Below the pieces are notes generated by a model. The model saw only the letters and a list, made by a program, of their open reading frames with translations, was not told the DNA's origin and ran no database searches. A DNA stretch of 64,000 bases from Melieria omissa. Lineage: Eukaryota; Arthropoda; Insecta; Diptera; Ulidiidae. The translations under genes were made by a program, and so were the position numbers. Where the stretch lies: contig OZ020267.1 in NCBI GenBank assembly GCA_963971225.1, forward strand, positions 53,151,590 to 53,215,589, read 5' to 3'. Position 1 is the first letter of the stretch; the number at the start of each line of letters is the position of its first letter. Positions 10,641 through 23,590 of this stretch are shown here, piece by piece.

Positions 10641-13600
10641 ACCGTAATGTCTCCAGTATGTGCTATGCTGGCAGTTCTGCCATAGATATGCCGCTGTGAT
10701 ATTCAAATGTGTCGGTGCGAGTAGAAACTACTTGACCCATTGATCTGATTTAAGACACAATGGATAGTATGTTCTGGTGAGGGTGTCTGGATATTATTTT
10801 TTGTGTATGGATACAACGTCGGATTTATGAGTCGGACAGCATTGAAATTTAGTACACCATCGCCCTTGGATTCGTTGTTCCGCTAGTAAAAACTCATGAG
10901 CGTTGGACAAGGGTCATGGCTCTGCTCTGTATAAAGACATTCGTAGGGAGGGAGGGTATAGAGACACATTGAAATTTCCTGCACCAATATGGTCAATGGT
11001 ATATGTCGTACCACATGGTCAAGGTTATTCATAAAGAGCCCAAAGTATATCTGTTGTTGAGGCTCTTCATTGGAGCCATCACAGAACTATAAACTCGTAA
11101 ACTTCTCGCTCAGAAATATTTGTAGGAGCTGCCGTACCAACTGTACAGGAATGCTTTGGAGTCAAAGTTCTTGTTTGCTTTGAGTGAGGTAGCACAAATT
11201 GAAGTGTGAAACCTGTTTATGTAGCTTCACCAAGAATTGCTTTAGTGACTGAATGCGAACTTCAAGACAAAGATTCTACCATCTATAAGAAGGAGCTCAC
11301 CAAGAACTATTTTCTCCGGTTGATCATACCAAGAAATAATAGCTCTGCCCCCATTTTAATCCCTCAACGTAGACGCAGTCTCTCTCATCATCATAGATCT
11401 CCAACTATTGTAGGAAACCGTATTTGTTCCGAAACTCTGTCCTCCAACAGGGAACATATTCAAGCCAGCATGGCCGCAAGATGTTGATTCGCGGTTGAAT
11501 CGTATTCGATAATCGTCTTCCCCTGAAAACCCAAAGTTCGCCATATTTCTTCGCAGTGTCTCCCGCTTTCTTGTCCAATAGATGGCTTTGCTAATCAAGT
11601 ATCAACAGAAAGCTTAGTAAAATTAATTGGCAAAAGTGACATGCGCTGATTCTTGTAAGCCAATCTAAAGTAAAACTAAGAAATATTGCAAAACGTAAGT
11701 AATTAACACTTGTGTGGGTGCGAGACAATGCGATGTTCTAGGTAACGAAATAGTTTAGGTACTGACTAGTATACTGTAAAATCACCGAGAAAGAAGCTAG
11801 CGAACTCTGATTAGAATTGAGGGATATGCTTCTGCTGATGCAGCAAGTTTCAGATATACGCATGTGGTCGACGTGTTTATGTAAAAGATTCGGATTCTGT
11901 CATCCTGCCTCCAGGATAAGTGTAAGCAAAGGTCATACTTCTTTTCCCCAGTTTTCTAAGGCTCTTAAAGGAAATTAAGAAAAATGGGGGAAAGAGAAAA
12001 TCTTCAACTTCATCCACAGTCTTTCATTCCTACTTATTCTCTTTTCCTACAATGACCTTTCAAGACCTTTGGTTTCTTGGCCTACCCTCACATTACCTCA
12101 TTACCTATCGGCTTCGGTCTGAAATTCTAGGAGAGGTTAGTTCCTGCGTATAGGCATCATTAAAATTTTTTTCTTGCCATTATTTATCACCAGACACGTC
12201 TGGTTGGTTGGACACTTTTGATGAAAATAATGTAAATACGATGCGAATATAACTCTTCATGGTTCTTATAATGTTCGAGCATTGTTTTGGTTCAAATCGA
12301 AGATTTTCAAGTGAAGTTGTATTCTGCCTTAGAAGAGGTACCCGATCTGAAGTGCTATGAACGGGTTGGAGAGGTCATTCTCATCCATAACAAAGCAGCA
12401 AGTGCTGTTCAACCCAGCTTTGCAAAGATCATGGAGACTCATAGAGCTTTGCAGAGATTCAGAGTTCAGACAGATAGACAATCATTATATCGAATGCTGC
12501 ATTGTTGTATCCATAAAATCGTAGTGCGTAATGTACTGGTACAAATAGATATTTGTCACATTTGGAGCAGAGGGAATATATCATAAACGACGTACTTATT
12601 CGAGCTGAAGTGGCACCAAAAAGATCCAATCGATACAAAGATGATGCGAATCGATCTGGGTCTGTCAATGGTCAAAATAACTCTGAACCGTCAAATTCTA
12701 ACCAGTGCTTTGTAGAATCTTTCACACGGTCGATTGTCGTCCTGTGCGTCAATTTGCTGTAAACGTCCAAGTTCTCTCATTAAACTTAAAGCACTCATTC
12801 CAGTCGACACCAACTGACCGAGAAGCAAAACATTTTCTCACCGCATAACCGCATCTTAGAACCACTTTCGTTTTCATTAATCAGCAAACTGCTCGGCAGC
12901 ACTCAATCGCTGAACGCTGAATTGTTGCGCGCAGCTTTATCATAATAATTTTAATTGATCAATTATTTTCAGTGCCAATTTCGTCGGGATCTAAAAATGT
13001 GCACAACGATGCGATGCGCATCGCAACACGTACCACCGGCCATGTTCAACAACAAGGAAGCCATTACAGCCAACGGCCCGCAACAAGTGGCTTCCACTTG
13101 CTTACAGCAGCCACCAGCCGTCAGGCTGTCGTCCACTGTTGCAGTGTGAAAATACATAGTACGTGTTGCTTTGTTGTTGTTGTTCATCGTGTGGTCTTTA
13201 CATTAGATTAGATTAAATCTTCACAACTGGAGTACGCGCGATTCTTTAATCTGCGCAACGGCCAATGCAGGTGTGGGCTCCAATCGGCCTTGTTTAGTCG
13301 AGTTGGGCGGAGTTTAATTTAATTAAAAGTTATGCGCTACACGACAGTCGTTCGGGGGGCGGCAATTGTGGCCGTCAACGATGGCGCTCCAAAGACTGGA
13401 GACTGTTTAACGAAATTATTTATTATAAAAAATATATAAAAACATTTTAATTTGATAAAATAAATTCGCAACGGTAGAAAACAAAAAGTTTATTTAAATT
13501 TATTTTCATTTATTTTTCATGCAATAAGCCAAGTTTCGAGCGCCTTGAAGATGCTGCGGCACGTGGTTGCTGTCGCTTGTCCTCGTGTTAATTAGCTTCA

Positions 13601-14154
13601 GCGAAATGCCGCTGGAATATTAACACCAATTCGCCGCACTCGATCGATTAACCAAAGTTCCGCGCCGCTGCGCAGCCGCCGTTCAAATTATCGCAGATTG
13701 ACAGCTTTTAACTGCCGCATTAAGCAATTACTTCGCATTTGCGGCATCGCGATGGCCGCTTGAAATGCCAGACACGTCACTGTTAGACGACGATGTGAAC
13801 ACACACGCACCGGCTGTCACTAATTCAATTTTAGGTATTCGCAAAGGTGTTGAAGATGAGTGCGGAAAACAGCTGCAATTAATTTCGCCTGTAATCCGCT
13901 GAGCGCAGCGTGTTGTGAGCGGTTTTAAAATTTGCGCTGAGGCGGCAATTTACAATTCATTACCTCAAGTGCTGACTATCAAATGGTGGATAATAGTTCA
14001 ATTCGCGCTATTAGTCGAATTAATAAATTTAATGGGGATTTTAAAGTTAGTGAAGTTTTAACGGGTTTCGAATGATGAGCAAATTAGATTTAAAAACTGT
14101 GAGTGACTGTCACTGGAGATATGTGAGGTGGTTTAAGTCTCTGGGTTTACCAAA
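10641..14154. other. Long spacer, no supportable gene
   Basis: Mixed composition. A 99-codon frame at 12287-12586 (plus) has a plausible amino-acid mix (start VQIEDFQVKLY) but no recognised domain and no splice context I trust. Two loosely similar blocks near 10838 and 10963 share CATTGAAATTT followed by CACCA. The island at about 13500-14000 is GC-richer and contains GCCGC and ATTA words. No element ends recognised. Confidence 0.35.
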
Positions 14155-14855
14155 GACTAAGTCTAAGACTAAGACTAAGACTAAGACTAAGACTAAGACT
14201 AAGACTAAGACTAAGACTAAGACTAAGACTAAGACTAAGACGAAGACTAAGACTAAGACTAAGACTAAGACTAAGACTAACACTAACACTAACACTAACA
14301 CTAACACTAACACTAACACTAACACTAACACTAACACTAACACTAACACTAACACTAACACTAACACTAAGACTAACACTAACACTAACACTAACACTAA
14401 CACTAACACTAACACTAACACTAACACTAACACTAACACTAACACTAACACTAACACTAACACTAACACTAACACTAACACTAACACTAACACTAACACT
14501 AACACTAACACTAACACTAACACTAACACTAACACTAACACTAACACTAACACTAACACTAACACTAACACTAACACTAACACTAACACTAACACTAACA
14601 CTAACACTAACACTAACACTAACACTAACACTAACACTAACACTAACACTAACACTAACACTAACACTAACACTAACACTAACACTAACACTAACACTAA
14701 CACTAACACTAACACTAACACTAACACTAACACTAACACTAACACTAACACTAACACTAACACTAACACTAACACTAACACTAACACTAACACTAACACT
14801 AACACTAACACTAACACTAACAATAACACTAAGACTAAGACTAAGGCTAAGAGTA
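14155..14855 (+). repeat. Compound hexanucleotide satellite (GACTAA)n-(CACTAA)n
   Basis: GACTAA units run to about 14280 with rare variants (GTCTAA, GACGAA). Ninety consecutive units then fill 14281-14820: 89 CACTAA plus one GACTAA at 14371-14376. A short GACTAA-like tail closes the array. The minus-strand units are TTAGTC and TTAGTG. The long open frames encoding Thr-Lys/Thr-Asn (plus) and Leu-Val (minus) are by-products of a six-base period and are not genes. Confidence 0.98.
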
Positions 14856-14861
14856 AGACTG

Positions 14862-15410
14862 GAACTAGACTAGACTAGACTAGACTAGACTAGACTAGAC
14901 TAGACTAGACTAGACTAGACTAGACTAGACTAGACTAGACTAGACTAGACTAGACTAGACTAGACTAGACTAGACTAGACTAGACTAGACTAGACTAGAC
15001 TAGACTAGACTAGACTAGACTAGACTAGACTAGACTAGACTAGACTAGACTAGACTAGACTAGACTAGACTAGACTAGACTAGACTAGACTAGACTAGAC
15101 TAGACTAGACTAGACTAGACTAGACTAGACTAGACTAGACTAGACTAGACTAGACTAGACTAGACTAGACTAGACTAGACTAGACTAGACTAGACTAGAC
15201 TAGACTAGACTAGACTAGACTAGACTAGACTAGACTAGACTAGACTAGACTAGACTAGACTAGACTAGACTAGACTAGACTAGACTAGACTAGACTATAG
15301 ATGAACTAGACTCGAACAAGATTTGAACTATAATTGGACAAGACTTAAACTAAACTCGGACTAGACTTGAACTAAACTTGACTAGACTTGAACTAGACTT
15401 GAACCAGACC
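14862..15410 (+). repeat. (TAGAC)n pentanucleotide array with decaying edge
   Basis: A pure TAGAC run fills about 14865-15296 (about 86 units) and joins the hexamer satellite through GGAACTAGAC. After 15297 the array breaks down into loosely repeated GACTTGAACTA-like units to about 15410. The join and the graded right edge suggest that successive slippage events built new units from older neighbouring ones. Confidence 0.97.
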
Positions 15411-18400
15411 GAAGCTTTGTCATATAGATTTACAACTTCAACTTGCCGATTGATACTGAAAAAAATGAATTATAATTTCATCATAATTTTCACTCCCCTT
15501 TAAGTATCTCCGATCCAAATTACATCACCAACACAGCAAACCATTTGGAAAGCCGCGCGCGCAAGTAATTTTAATAAAGCCATTAGAAATGCAACGGTAG
15601 CCGAAGATGCTGCATCAGATAAAGCGGAAGAAGCGTTAAAGAGCAGCGGCAACAATGAATGGGGGCGCCAAGCGCAGCATGTCAAGCGGCGTGCGGCCTT
15701 CGGCAGTGGCCAGCAGCAAGTCGCTGCAACCAGCTGGTTAAGTTGGCGTCAAAGTAAACACACACACACACCCACACACGCACAACCGCAAAGCGAGCAG
15801 CGCCAGCGAGTGCAGCAAATGCACATCGGCAGCAAAACGCAATTTAAATGGTGGAAAACAGTAATTTCCTGATTATCACTTTAGGGATAATTTAGCCGTT
15901 GGCGACAGCCACAAATTACAAACAATTCAGCGGCTGCTTGTGGCGCGTGCTGGCAACAAATTTACATACTGCAGTATCCAGATTTTCAGCTTGTTAAGGA
16001 AATGCACTTTTAAATTACAACAACAACGACAATCATAACATACTATAACCAACAACAACAAAAACGCAATCATTTCTTCTAAGCTAAAATGGAAAATTGG
16101 TTGTGTATTTGTCTTGTTGGTCGGGCCGCAGCGATTGTGGCGGCGGCGAACGCTGATTGCGCGGCCGAACGCGCCGCGTTTGCATGCCTGCAGGATGAGT
16201 GCGCCGGGTGCGGCATGCGCGCGCATTTTGTTTGCTTTCGGCTGCGTACGGCGCGCCGTACGTTCAATTGAAGGCGCGCACCCGTACGCGTCGTGTTGGC
16301 TGTCGAGTTGCGCGCGCATTAGACGAACGCGTCGCGTCTGCAATCATTTCGAATTTTCCGCATTCCGTTGGCAATTTTGTGGCGCGAAAATTGTTGAGGA
16401 TTATGATTGGTGTCGGCGCCATAGCCGGAAATTATTGCCGTAATCTACTAAAGTAATTGCGGTGCTTATCGACATTTGGTGCATCGCTACTGCTCGACTA
16501 AGTGACAGCAGTTTTGCACGAGGAGATCGAAAACACATCAAAAGAAAAACTGACGAATTGAATTTGAACCAGAAAAAAACTATCAATCTCTTGAGAGGAG
16601 GAATTTGATGTCAAAAATCTCCGGTATCGAGAGCTGGCGGTCAAGAGGGGTTGTTGTCCCTGAAATACCAAAAAGCTTCTCATACGTGTGCACGCTGTGG
16701 CATCAGAAGTCAGTGGGAAGAATATTTTGGGAATGGAAAAGTCTGGGAAAGTGGGAAAGTCCCATAAGACCTTAAAAAATTAAATCAAAGACCTTAACAA
16801 ATAAAATCAATCAACTTAAGATCAGACTAGAGTTGCTTTCAAGGCATTGAAATTTCCTAAAAAACCTGGGCGTCCATTCTTTTTCAAGTTGTCTCTCTAA
16901 CTTTACGAAATCCGTGGAACATTCAACAGAAGTATTGTAATTTTTTTATTATCGTTATTAAAGTGTAAGTAGGGAACATCTAGAGCGTCCTGCCTTTTGC
17001 CTCCCTTCTTGCAAAGTAACAAACGAGCCCTCTTCCTAACAACTGACATCGCCCAGTTAGAAGGGAGCCCTAAAGCACCCAGATTCATACGTAAATTAAT
17101 TATATCTATGACTTTCTTACTCGAATGAATGACACTCAGCACGAATAAATTTAAACTACAAATTGTCCCTAAACCCATATTCAACATTCAACAATAAATA
17201 CCACCGAATCCAGCAATCAAAGATTACCAAACGAAAAGCCAATTTTGTTGACAACAAACCAACAAACAAGTTTCTCTCCTTTGCTGCGATCACTCTCACA
17301 TTCTCTCGAGAGCAAAATGAGCAACAACTTTGTCAAATCGTCCCCTTCAGGCGCTCTGTCGAATATCGAATTTTCGTATTTCGATGTTCAGCTGCATTTT
17401 GCTGCACTCGACTGCTTGCAACACACCACAGGGGTAATGTGGCAACATGCATCGTGGTGAGTTTTTTGGTGACGCTTGTGAAGTGCACGTCATTCGAAAT
17501 TTCTCCTGCCACAGTAGCAAGTTTTTTATGCACAAACCGCAAGGTGTTTCGAAATGATCTCTTAAAATTGTTTTCTTTTCATTTTGCCCAAGTGATGAAA
17601 TTCTCTGGCTCCACCTCTTTGTAGGTCACATTATAAGATACAAATTTCGTACGCATTTCAATTGAGTAAATATTTGAAATTCATTTTTGGAAGACTTTTA
17701 CTTTATTTTTACTTTTACTTGAACTTGTTTTATAATTAGCAGCCAAGTAAAATGGTGATTTACTCATTGATTAGAGCCAGAAAATAATATTTTTTTTAAT
17801 GCAAAAATGTGAAAAAAATTAGTAAATAATGCTGTCTCGTCTTTAGCTCATGTGTAGATTATTTCTTGTATAATACTCTTGTAATTTTACAGGTAAAAAA
17901 AGGAATACCGAACGTTGCCACACCTTGACCAGTTTTGCTCGGTACTACTTTTTCGAGCAAACTCGTCACAAACCTTCTTTCAGGTGATTCTGAAGCTGTC
18001 AAATAGTGTCGTAAGAAATTCCTTAAAGCTGAGAAGCTTGATTGGTATTCTGATAGATCACTCACGCACAAAGTTTGGTATTACTTTCTAATGATTAGAC
18101 GAGAAAGAGGCAAACAATTTACTTCATTTCTACATACTTGTCCTCCACTCTCCCTGAAAAGGAGAATTAACTTGAATAACGTCTTCTTTGACAATATAAA
18201 CGATCTAGCCGACAGTATTATAATATTTCCAATCTTTTTAGTTTCATTAGATGCTCAAACTCGTTCTGTGAGTAGAAGCATCTCAGATTGAATTTTTGTG
18301 GCATAACGATGGGTTTTTATGGTCTAACTAACCAGCCATTTCTATCCACCTACGCATCCCTATTCATGTAAACATTGTGTTTGCACCAAAACGACGACTT

Positions 18401-19518
18401 TTATTGATTCTGGAAGCTTAAGTTGGATTAATGAGATGTGCTGCTATCAATTTTTTCGCTTAAAACGGCTTCTGAGCTCGATGCGAGAGAGCGCACTTAC
18501 ACAAAGACTTTCCACGAAAGTTTAACGCGACTTTGTCTCTATTGCTTCTTTTCTGTTGGATACTTTGAGAGATTCGAAAATATTTATTGAACCTTATAAA
18601 ATGTAATAAGTAATTTCAATACTTTTTCCCAAGTTATTAATAAAATTTTTCAAGAATTTCCTTTAGTAAAAAATGTTAAATTTCCTGAAAAAAAAACTAG
18701 CGATTGATGATAGTTTCGTAGCCCACAGGTATGATTTTCTCTGCAGTTTTGAATAGTTCATAAAATTCTGTAGCTTTGGTTAGGTTCGAGTGATGGTCTT
18801 CTGCACAAAATAATACTTAACCACACATTCATGGCTCATTGTGATATCACAATTAGATGACGATGCTCTCTCAATCAGCAAACTGTGACTCATAAGGATT
18901 TCGTAATGAATCTCTACAATCTAATACACAATGACGATATCTCAAACAAACCAGTGAGAATTGATGCACCAAGAAGTTAAGACTGTTTCTCTATAGAGAC
19001 GGGCACTGGCACAGAAGGTGAAGAACGGCTTCTGGCTGCTCTTCCAAACTACAACTGCGATAAAAGTCGCTGGGTTCTAGTCCCAGTCATTTCGCATGCT
19101 CTTCAATTAAGCAATGATCCATGAGCACAGCAACTGTGGAGTCAATGAAGTCACGAATGAGGAACAGTGGACTTGATGGCCAAGTTTATTTGGCAATATT
19201 GCAATATTGTAGATTTGTTAAAACAGTTCCCACGATATCTAAAGATTGACTTGACAGTTTGTATGTGCATGTGCCAAGTGCACCGTGGACAGTTCTGCTA
19301 GACTTTTTTCATTGGGACGACAAACTTGAACTCATAACTGGGAAATTTCACATTAAGTTTATTTTGTTATTGTTTGTAAATACTAAATATTGCAGATAAT
19401 CCACATAGCTGTGAAATTGAACAGACCAACAAATTGAACAATACCGCGAGACAGATAAAATTGATCCTGCAAAGCGGACTAAAAAGGGTGAGACAATTGA
19501 TCGAAGGGTTCGACGACG
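15411..19518. other. Long spacer, no supportable gene
   Basis: 15500-16480 is GC-richer with CAACAACAA, GCGCGC and TGCAGGATG-type sequence; frames on both strands there look non-coding. 16480-19518 is AT-rich. A 70-codon minus frame at 17859-18071 is protein-like in composition but unrecognised. No element ends found. Confidence 0.35.
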
Positions 19519-20579
19519 CAGTGTTCCGAAATCAGGAGATTTCCCCTAAGATTTATTAGGTTCTTGGCCTTTTAAGAGAATTTTTAGAAGGAAGAATTGT
19601 TTAGGAGAAAGTTAAGGAGTTTTATATTTAGGGGATTTTTTGGAGATTTTTGGATAATGAAGTATGATGTATTGGGAACACTGGCAACAAAACCTATTTT
19701 GGCAACTATTTTAATAGTCAAAGCACCCTATTGTGTTAAAAATTTGCAAGCTTACGTGGGTGGTTCGATAAGTACTTAGCCTACAAAAGAAAAACGAACA
19801 TTTTGGAAAAGTGGCGATTTATTTCTCAACGTAATCTCCTTTCAACTCGATACACTTGACCCAGCGAAGCTCCAAATTCTTTAGCCCGTCTGAAAAATAT
19901 GTTTTCTGGAGGCCTCCGTGGCGGCGATAACCTCCTCATTCGACTCAAATTTCTGCCCGGCGAGTGACTTTTTCAAGTTTGAAAACAAAAAGAAGTCACA
20001 CGGGGCCAAATCTGGAGAATATGGTGGATGGGGCAGCTGTTCGTAGCCTAATGCAACCAATTTGGCGAATCACCGACCGATATTGCTCTTTTTCCATTTT
20101 TCTAAAATCCGCGGACACGTTTGTTTCCACACGCGGTCAAAACAAAACTACAAATCCAATATGGCTGAAATTTTGACAGTAGCCGTCTACGAGGATGTAC
20201 TACATGATAGTATATTTCTCTTACGATGGTCGCACCATCGGGCGGTGAGGCTAAGTACTTATCGGACTGCCCACGTACAAAATGTAAGCTCGTTCTATCT
20301 TGTTCTCACTTATTGAAACTCCACCAAAAACGGCTCTTTGAATTATTTAAATCATTTGTTATATGTTTTGTTTCTGTTAAGTTTTGGTTAAGCTAAAGAT
20401 GAATAAAAAAGGCTTCAATAAAAAAATATTTGTATATATTTTTATTTTTTATAAGAAGTAAATCCTTTAAAATGACGCAAATTATAAAAAAAATTAGGAG
20501 ATTTTTTAACTTTTGGGAAAAAATATCTGTATTTTTTTAAGATTTAGGAGAAAGTCATGTCAGGTATCTGACAACACTT
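19519..20579 (+). mobile_element. hAT-like non-autonomous repeat, copy 1, split by a mariner
   Basis: The ends form short inverted repeats of the CAGTGTTGCC type: left CAGTGTTCCGAAATCAGG, right ATCTGACAACACTT. They are flanked by an imperfect 8-bp duplication, CGACGACG against GGACGAAG (six of eight match), as expected for hAT insertion. The body has repeated AGGAGA/TCTCCT words and no transposase. The same sequence occurs in reverse at 36053-36507 without the 521-bp mariner that interrupts this copy at 19755-20275. The superfamily rests on end sequence and duplication length only. Confidence 0.7.
19755..20275 (-). mobile_element. Mariner deletion derivative inserted in the hAT-like repeat
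   Basis: The terminal inverted repeats begin CGTGGGTGGTTCGATAAGTA at the left and CGTGGGCAGTCCGATAAGTA at the right (minus), with TA duplications at 19753-19754 and 20276-20277. On the minus strand a start ATG near 20094 gives MEKEQYRSVIRQIGCIR. It runs straight into the end of a mariner transposase, with PPYSPDLAPCDFFLF (third catalytic Asp) and a tail ending GDYVEK. The whole middle, with most of the DNA-binding domain and two catalytic Asp residues, is deleted. It is inactive itself but could be mobilised in trans. The empty site is visible at 36271-36272. Confidence 0.9.
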
Positions 20580-23104
20580 GGACGAAGAGTCAACTTGGAA
20601 CCGCAAACAGAATCAAAAGCACTGGCCGAATGTTTTTGTGTTCAATCAATAAAGAATACCATTCATTGCTTAAGTCGAAAAATAGTAAGAAAAATTCTAC
20701 ATACAAAGATGATTTTTATACATCTATCATCTCTGCCTGAAGGACAGTCGAAAGTAGGCTCTCAGCCATTACTTAAATTTCTGTAAAGGCTTCAACCAAT
20801 TTTTCGTATAAGACAAATTTTTGATACTAACTGATGCACACATTTCTGACCGACTGGTCAAGAATGTCAAAAGCTACACAAATCCACTATTCCACTGTTT
20901 CGTATCGCAGTTGTACGGCTGTTGCAACAGTCACAGAACGAGCCACAGATTCAAATCGCGAAAGCAGTAAGCAGCGGCCACTTTGGATCTCATTAAAAAT
21001 AAAATATTATGTAAATTTTCGCCAACTTGTCTCGAGCCTGTCAACAAGATGCGTTTCAGCATTGCCGCATGGAACGAACGAGAAACGTGTTGCCGGCCGG
21101 CCGGCGGATTGACTGGCCGAATAACAAGAAGCGTGCAACTGCCGAAAGCCAATGAGTATTCAAATGGACACTTGTTACAAGCCTTAAATCATATTTAAAC
21201 CAGAAGACTGCGACGGCCACGTCAAGCAGCCGCTTAACAACATACAACACAAAAACAACAACAACAACAATCACAACAGTCATGAGTAAATATAGCCGAA
21301 CATACGCAGATGATGTTCAGTTGACACGCAACGGCCGAGCGCCATGTTGAGCGCGAAAAACCACCAGACATTAGTTTGATTGCAGATTTTAGGTGATATT
21401 TATAGCAAATTTGGCGAAAACCACAATGAGCAGAATTCATAAAACCAACAAAAAAAACCAATGCAAGTGAATAGATGGTCTGCAATGGGGAAATGCGCGT
21501 GATGCACCGACTATGTGGCAGCCACATTATGTTGACTTATGTCAGGCGCTGTGCAACAACGCGCCTGGGGCGCGCAATTATGCGCCAACCGGCTTATTTT
21601 CCCAGCACAAGTGCCGCACTGCCGATCGTTGCATCGTGGCATCGAATTGGGAAAAGCCAACTGGGCGAGTGTGGAGTCTGCCCATTCATGCCGCTGGCCT
21701 TTGGGCCCTGCCGAGAGCGCCACATGCAACTGGCTGCCCGAGCAACGGAATTATTTATACTCGAATGCAATGCTTTTCCTTGCACTCTTGTTCGATTTTC
21801 GCATTGCAGTTGTTTTTGTTGATGGCAAGTTTACTTGGCGGGTGGCAAGTCGACTCACAATCGCAATCAGCTTAACAAATGTCACCGATATGCTCGGCTT
21901 ACTGGCGGCCGTGTTGCACTGTCGCCGCCAATGATGTTGACGACCCCGTTGTCGCTGACACGTTGTTGCTGCTGCTGGCACTACACGGCGCAGTGTTGCC
22001 CCCTGTTCGCACTTAAATATGTCGCATCGTTGACATTTGCAACTTAATTAAAAGTGGCTGGCAAGCAATGTGACACACGCCACTTATGCGAACACACATT
22101 GCACCGTTCGCAACAACAGCACTCGCCCCAATGCCACTAAATATTGTAGGAACAGTCGTGGTCGAATATATGAGATCACGTTTAGTTGATGCTTTCATTA
22201 TATTTGTTTATATTTTTGATCAAACTGAGTTACATATTTGGTCAAAAGATATTCTTGTCTTGTTTCTTATTATCTGACCGTTAATATTATTATTAGAACG
22301 CTCCTATTTATCTGACCACCAGTGTACATTCGGTTATAAGTAGAACATTATGTGGCAAACACACATCAAGTTGTACGGCTGATAATTTATGCGTACAAGA
22401 GAAGTGCATTTTTAAAACGTTCCTTAATTGCCGGCGATTAATACTCTCGTAATTATTTTATTCCATTTGTCTTCCCTAGATTATAATAAACACTTTTGAG
22501 GCGCGATGGAATCTAGCGATTTGTGTGCATTATTCAATTGTAAGCAATGCCATTTAAGATGCCCCGAAGCAGAGTGCAATGCAAGTCGAAATGCTTCAAC
22601 TAAGCTGACTGAATTATTAAAGCCTAAGAACATTTTTCTAGCCAACTTCTCCAAAGAAACTGCAAAATTCAACAAATTATTTTAACTAATTTAAATGGTC
22701 TCGAAAAGATGCCGTCTGGATCTACAAGAAACCTAAGGAATCGGGAAAGACACTGGATCCAAATTTAAAGGAATCATAAAAGACTCAACAGGATCCCCTT
22801 AAAACGTAGGTGGAGTCTTCAGCTTTCATATATGGGGTCATGAATGGATGTTTTCTACCATTCTTCCTACCTAGGATCCCACGACAGTGAACTTGCAAAC
22901 ACTCCTTTTGTAACCGAATCTTACCCAACTAATTCTTCTAACTATTTTTAACTTACTTATAAATTTTTTAAAGAGAAACAAAAGAAGATACAAAACTAGT
23001 TAGTCTAACTAATAGTCTACAATGAATCAATTTTTGTGTTACATTCAATTATCGTCCTTAATATTCATAAATAAGTAATGGTATCCTTTTTCATAAGTTC
23101 AGAA
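20580..23104. other. Spacer with GC-richer island, no gene seen
   Basis: 21000-22080 is GC-richer, with GGCCGGCCGGCGG near 21094, CAA runs near 21250, and frames of up to 130 codons that look non-coding on both strands. The rest is AT-rich. The island may be regulatory or an untranslated exon; nothing decides this. Confidence 0.35.
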
Positions 23105-23590
23105 TGGTTTGAAACTTAATGTGAACCAATGAGCTGAGGCATCACAGCTGGCCATCACGAATTTAAAACACTCTTCTGCATGAGTCCAGCCAAGCCGTTT
23201 TTGAACGTGTGATGATGAGAGCAACAGTTTGTTCAAAGAGCTCCGGTATTTAACGTCGTTAGTTCTTAAACGACCTCGAATCGTCTCTTTTGAGCTTTTT
23301 GAGCTTCACGCAGCGATAAGCCCGGCTTCGTCGCAACCAAATAATGATCTTCTTGTCCTGTTTTGGGGAGGTCTTTTTTTCAAGCCCCGCCCAGCCAAAT
23401 CGTCGACATTGTTTGCTTCCATATACCGATTCGTCCACCTCGTTAGAAATGACTTCGACTTCTTCATATATTTTGCTGCAGCTAAACGTGACATTTACGG
23501 CCTTCTAGGGTGTAGACAAAGGTATACGGCTTCAAGTCGTTTCTCTCACGCGGAGCTCATCTTGTTAAAACACCCTGTACTTTGTAATTG
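23105..23590 (-). pseudogene. Tc1/mariner-type transposase N-terminal fragment
   Basis: On the minus strand, 23494-23306 encodes LAAAKYMKKSKSFLTRW followed by NNVDDLAGRG. This is the helix-turn-helix region of Tc1-like transposases, including the usual Val-Asp-Asp-Leu/Arg-Gly junction between DNA-binding subdomains. In a different frame downstream (toward 23120) follow TIRGRLRTNDVKYRSSL and LLLSSSHVQKRLGWTHAEE, matching the second helix-turn-helix and the linker before the catalytic domain. At least one frameshift and stops separate these pieces. No DDE/DDD motif is present and no terminal repeats were found. It is an old, dead fragment. Confidence 0.7.

Noticed and set aside
12287..12586. 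99-codon frame with protein-like composition
   Set aside because: No known domain, no splice or polyadenylation context, and no homologous copy in the window; kept only as a note in the spacer entry.
14072..14878. 268-codon Thr-Lys/Thr-Asn open frame, and the 239-codon Leu-Val frame opposite
   Set aside because: Six-base repeats without stops are open in several frames by necessity; there is no protein signal outside the satellite.
4826..15296. CRISPR arrays or telomere tracts
   Set aside because: The repeats are contiguous 5-6 bp units without spacers, in a eukaryotic context; flies use retrotransposon telomeres and the units are not TTAGG.
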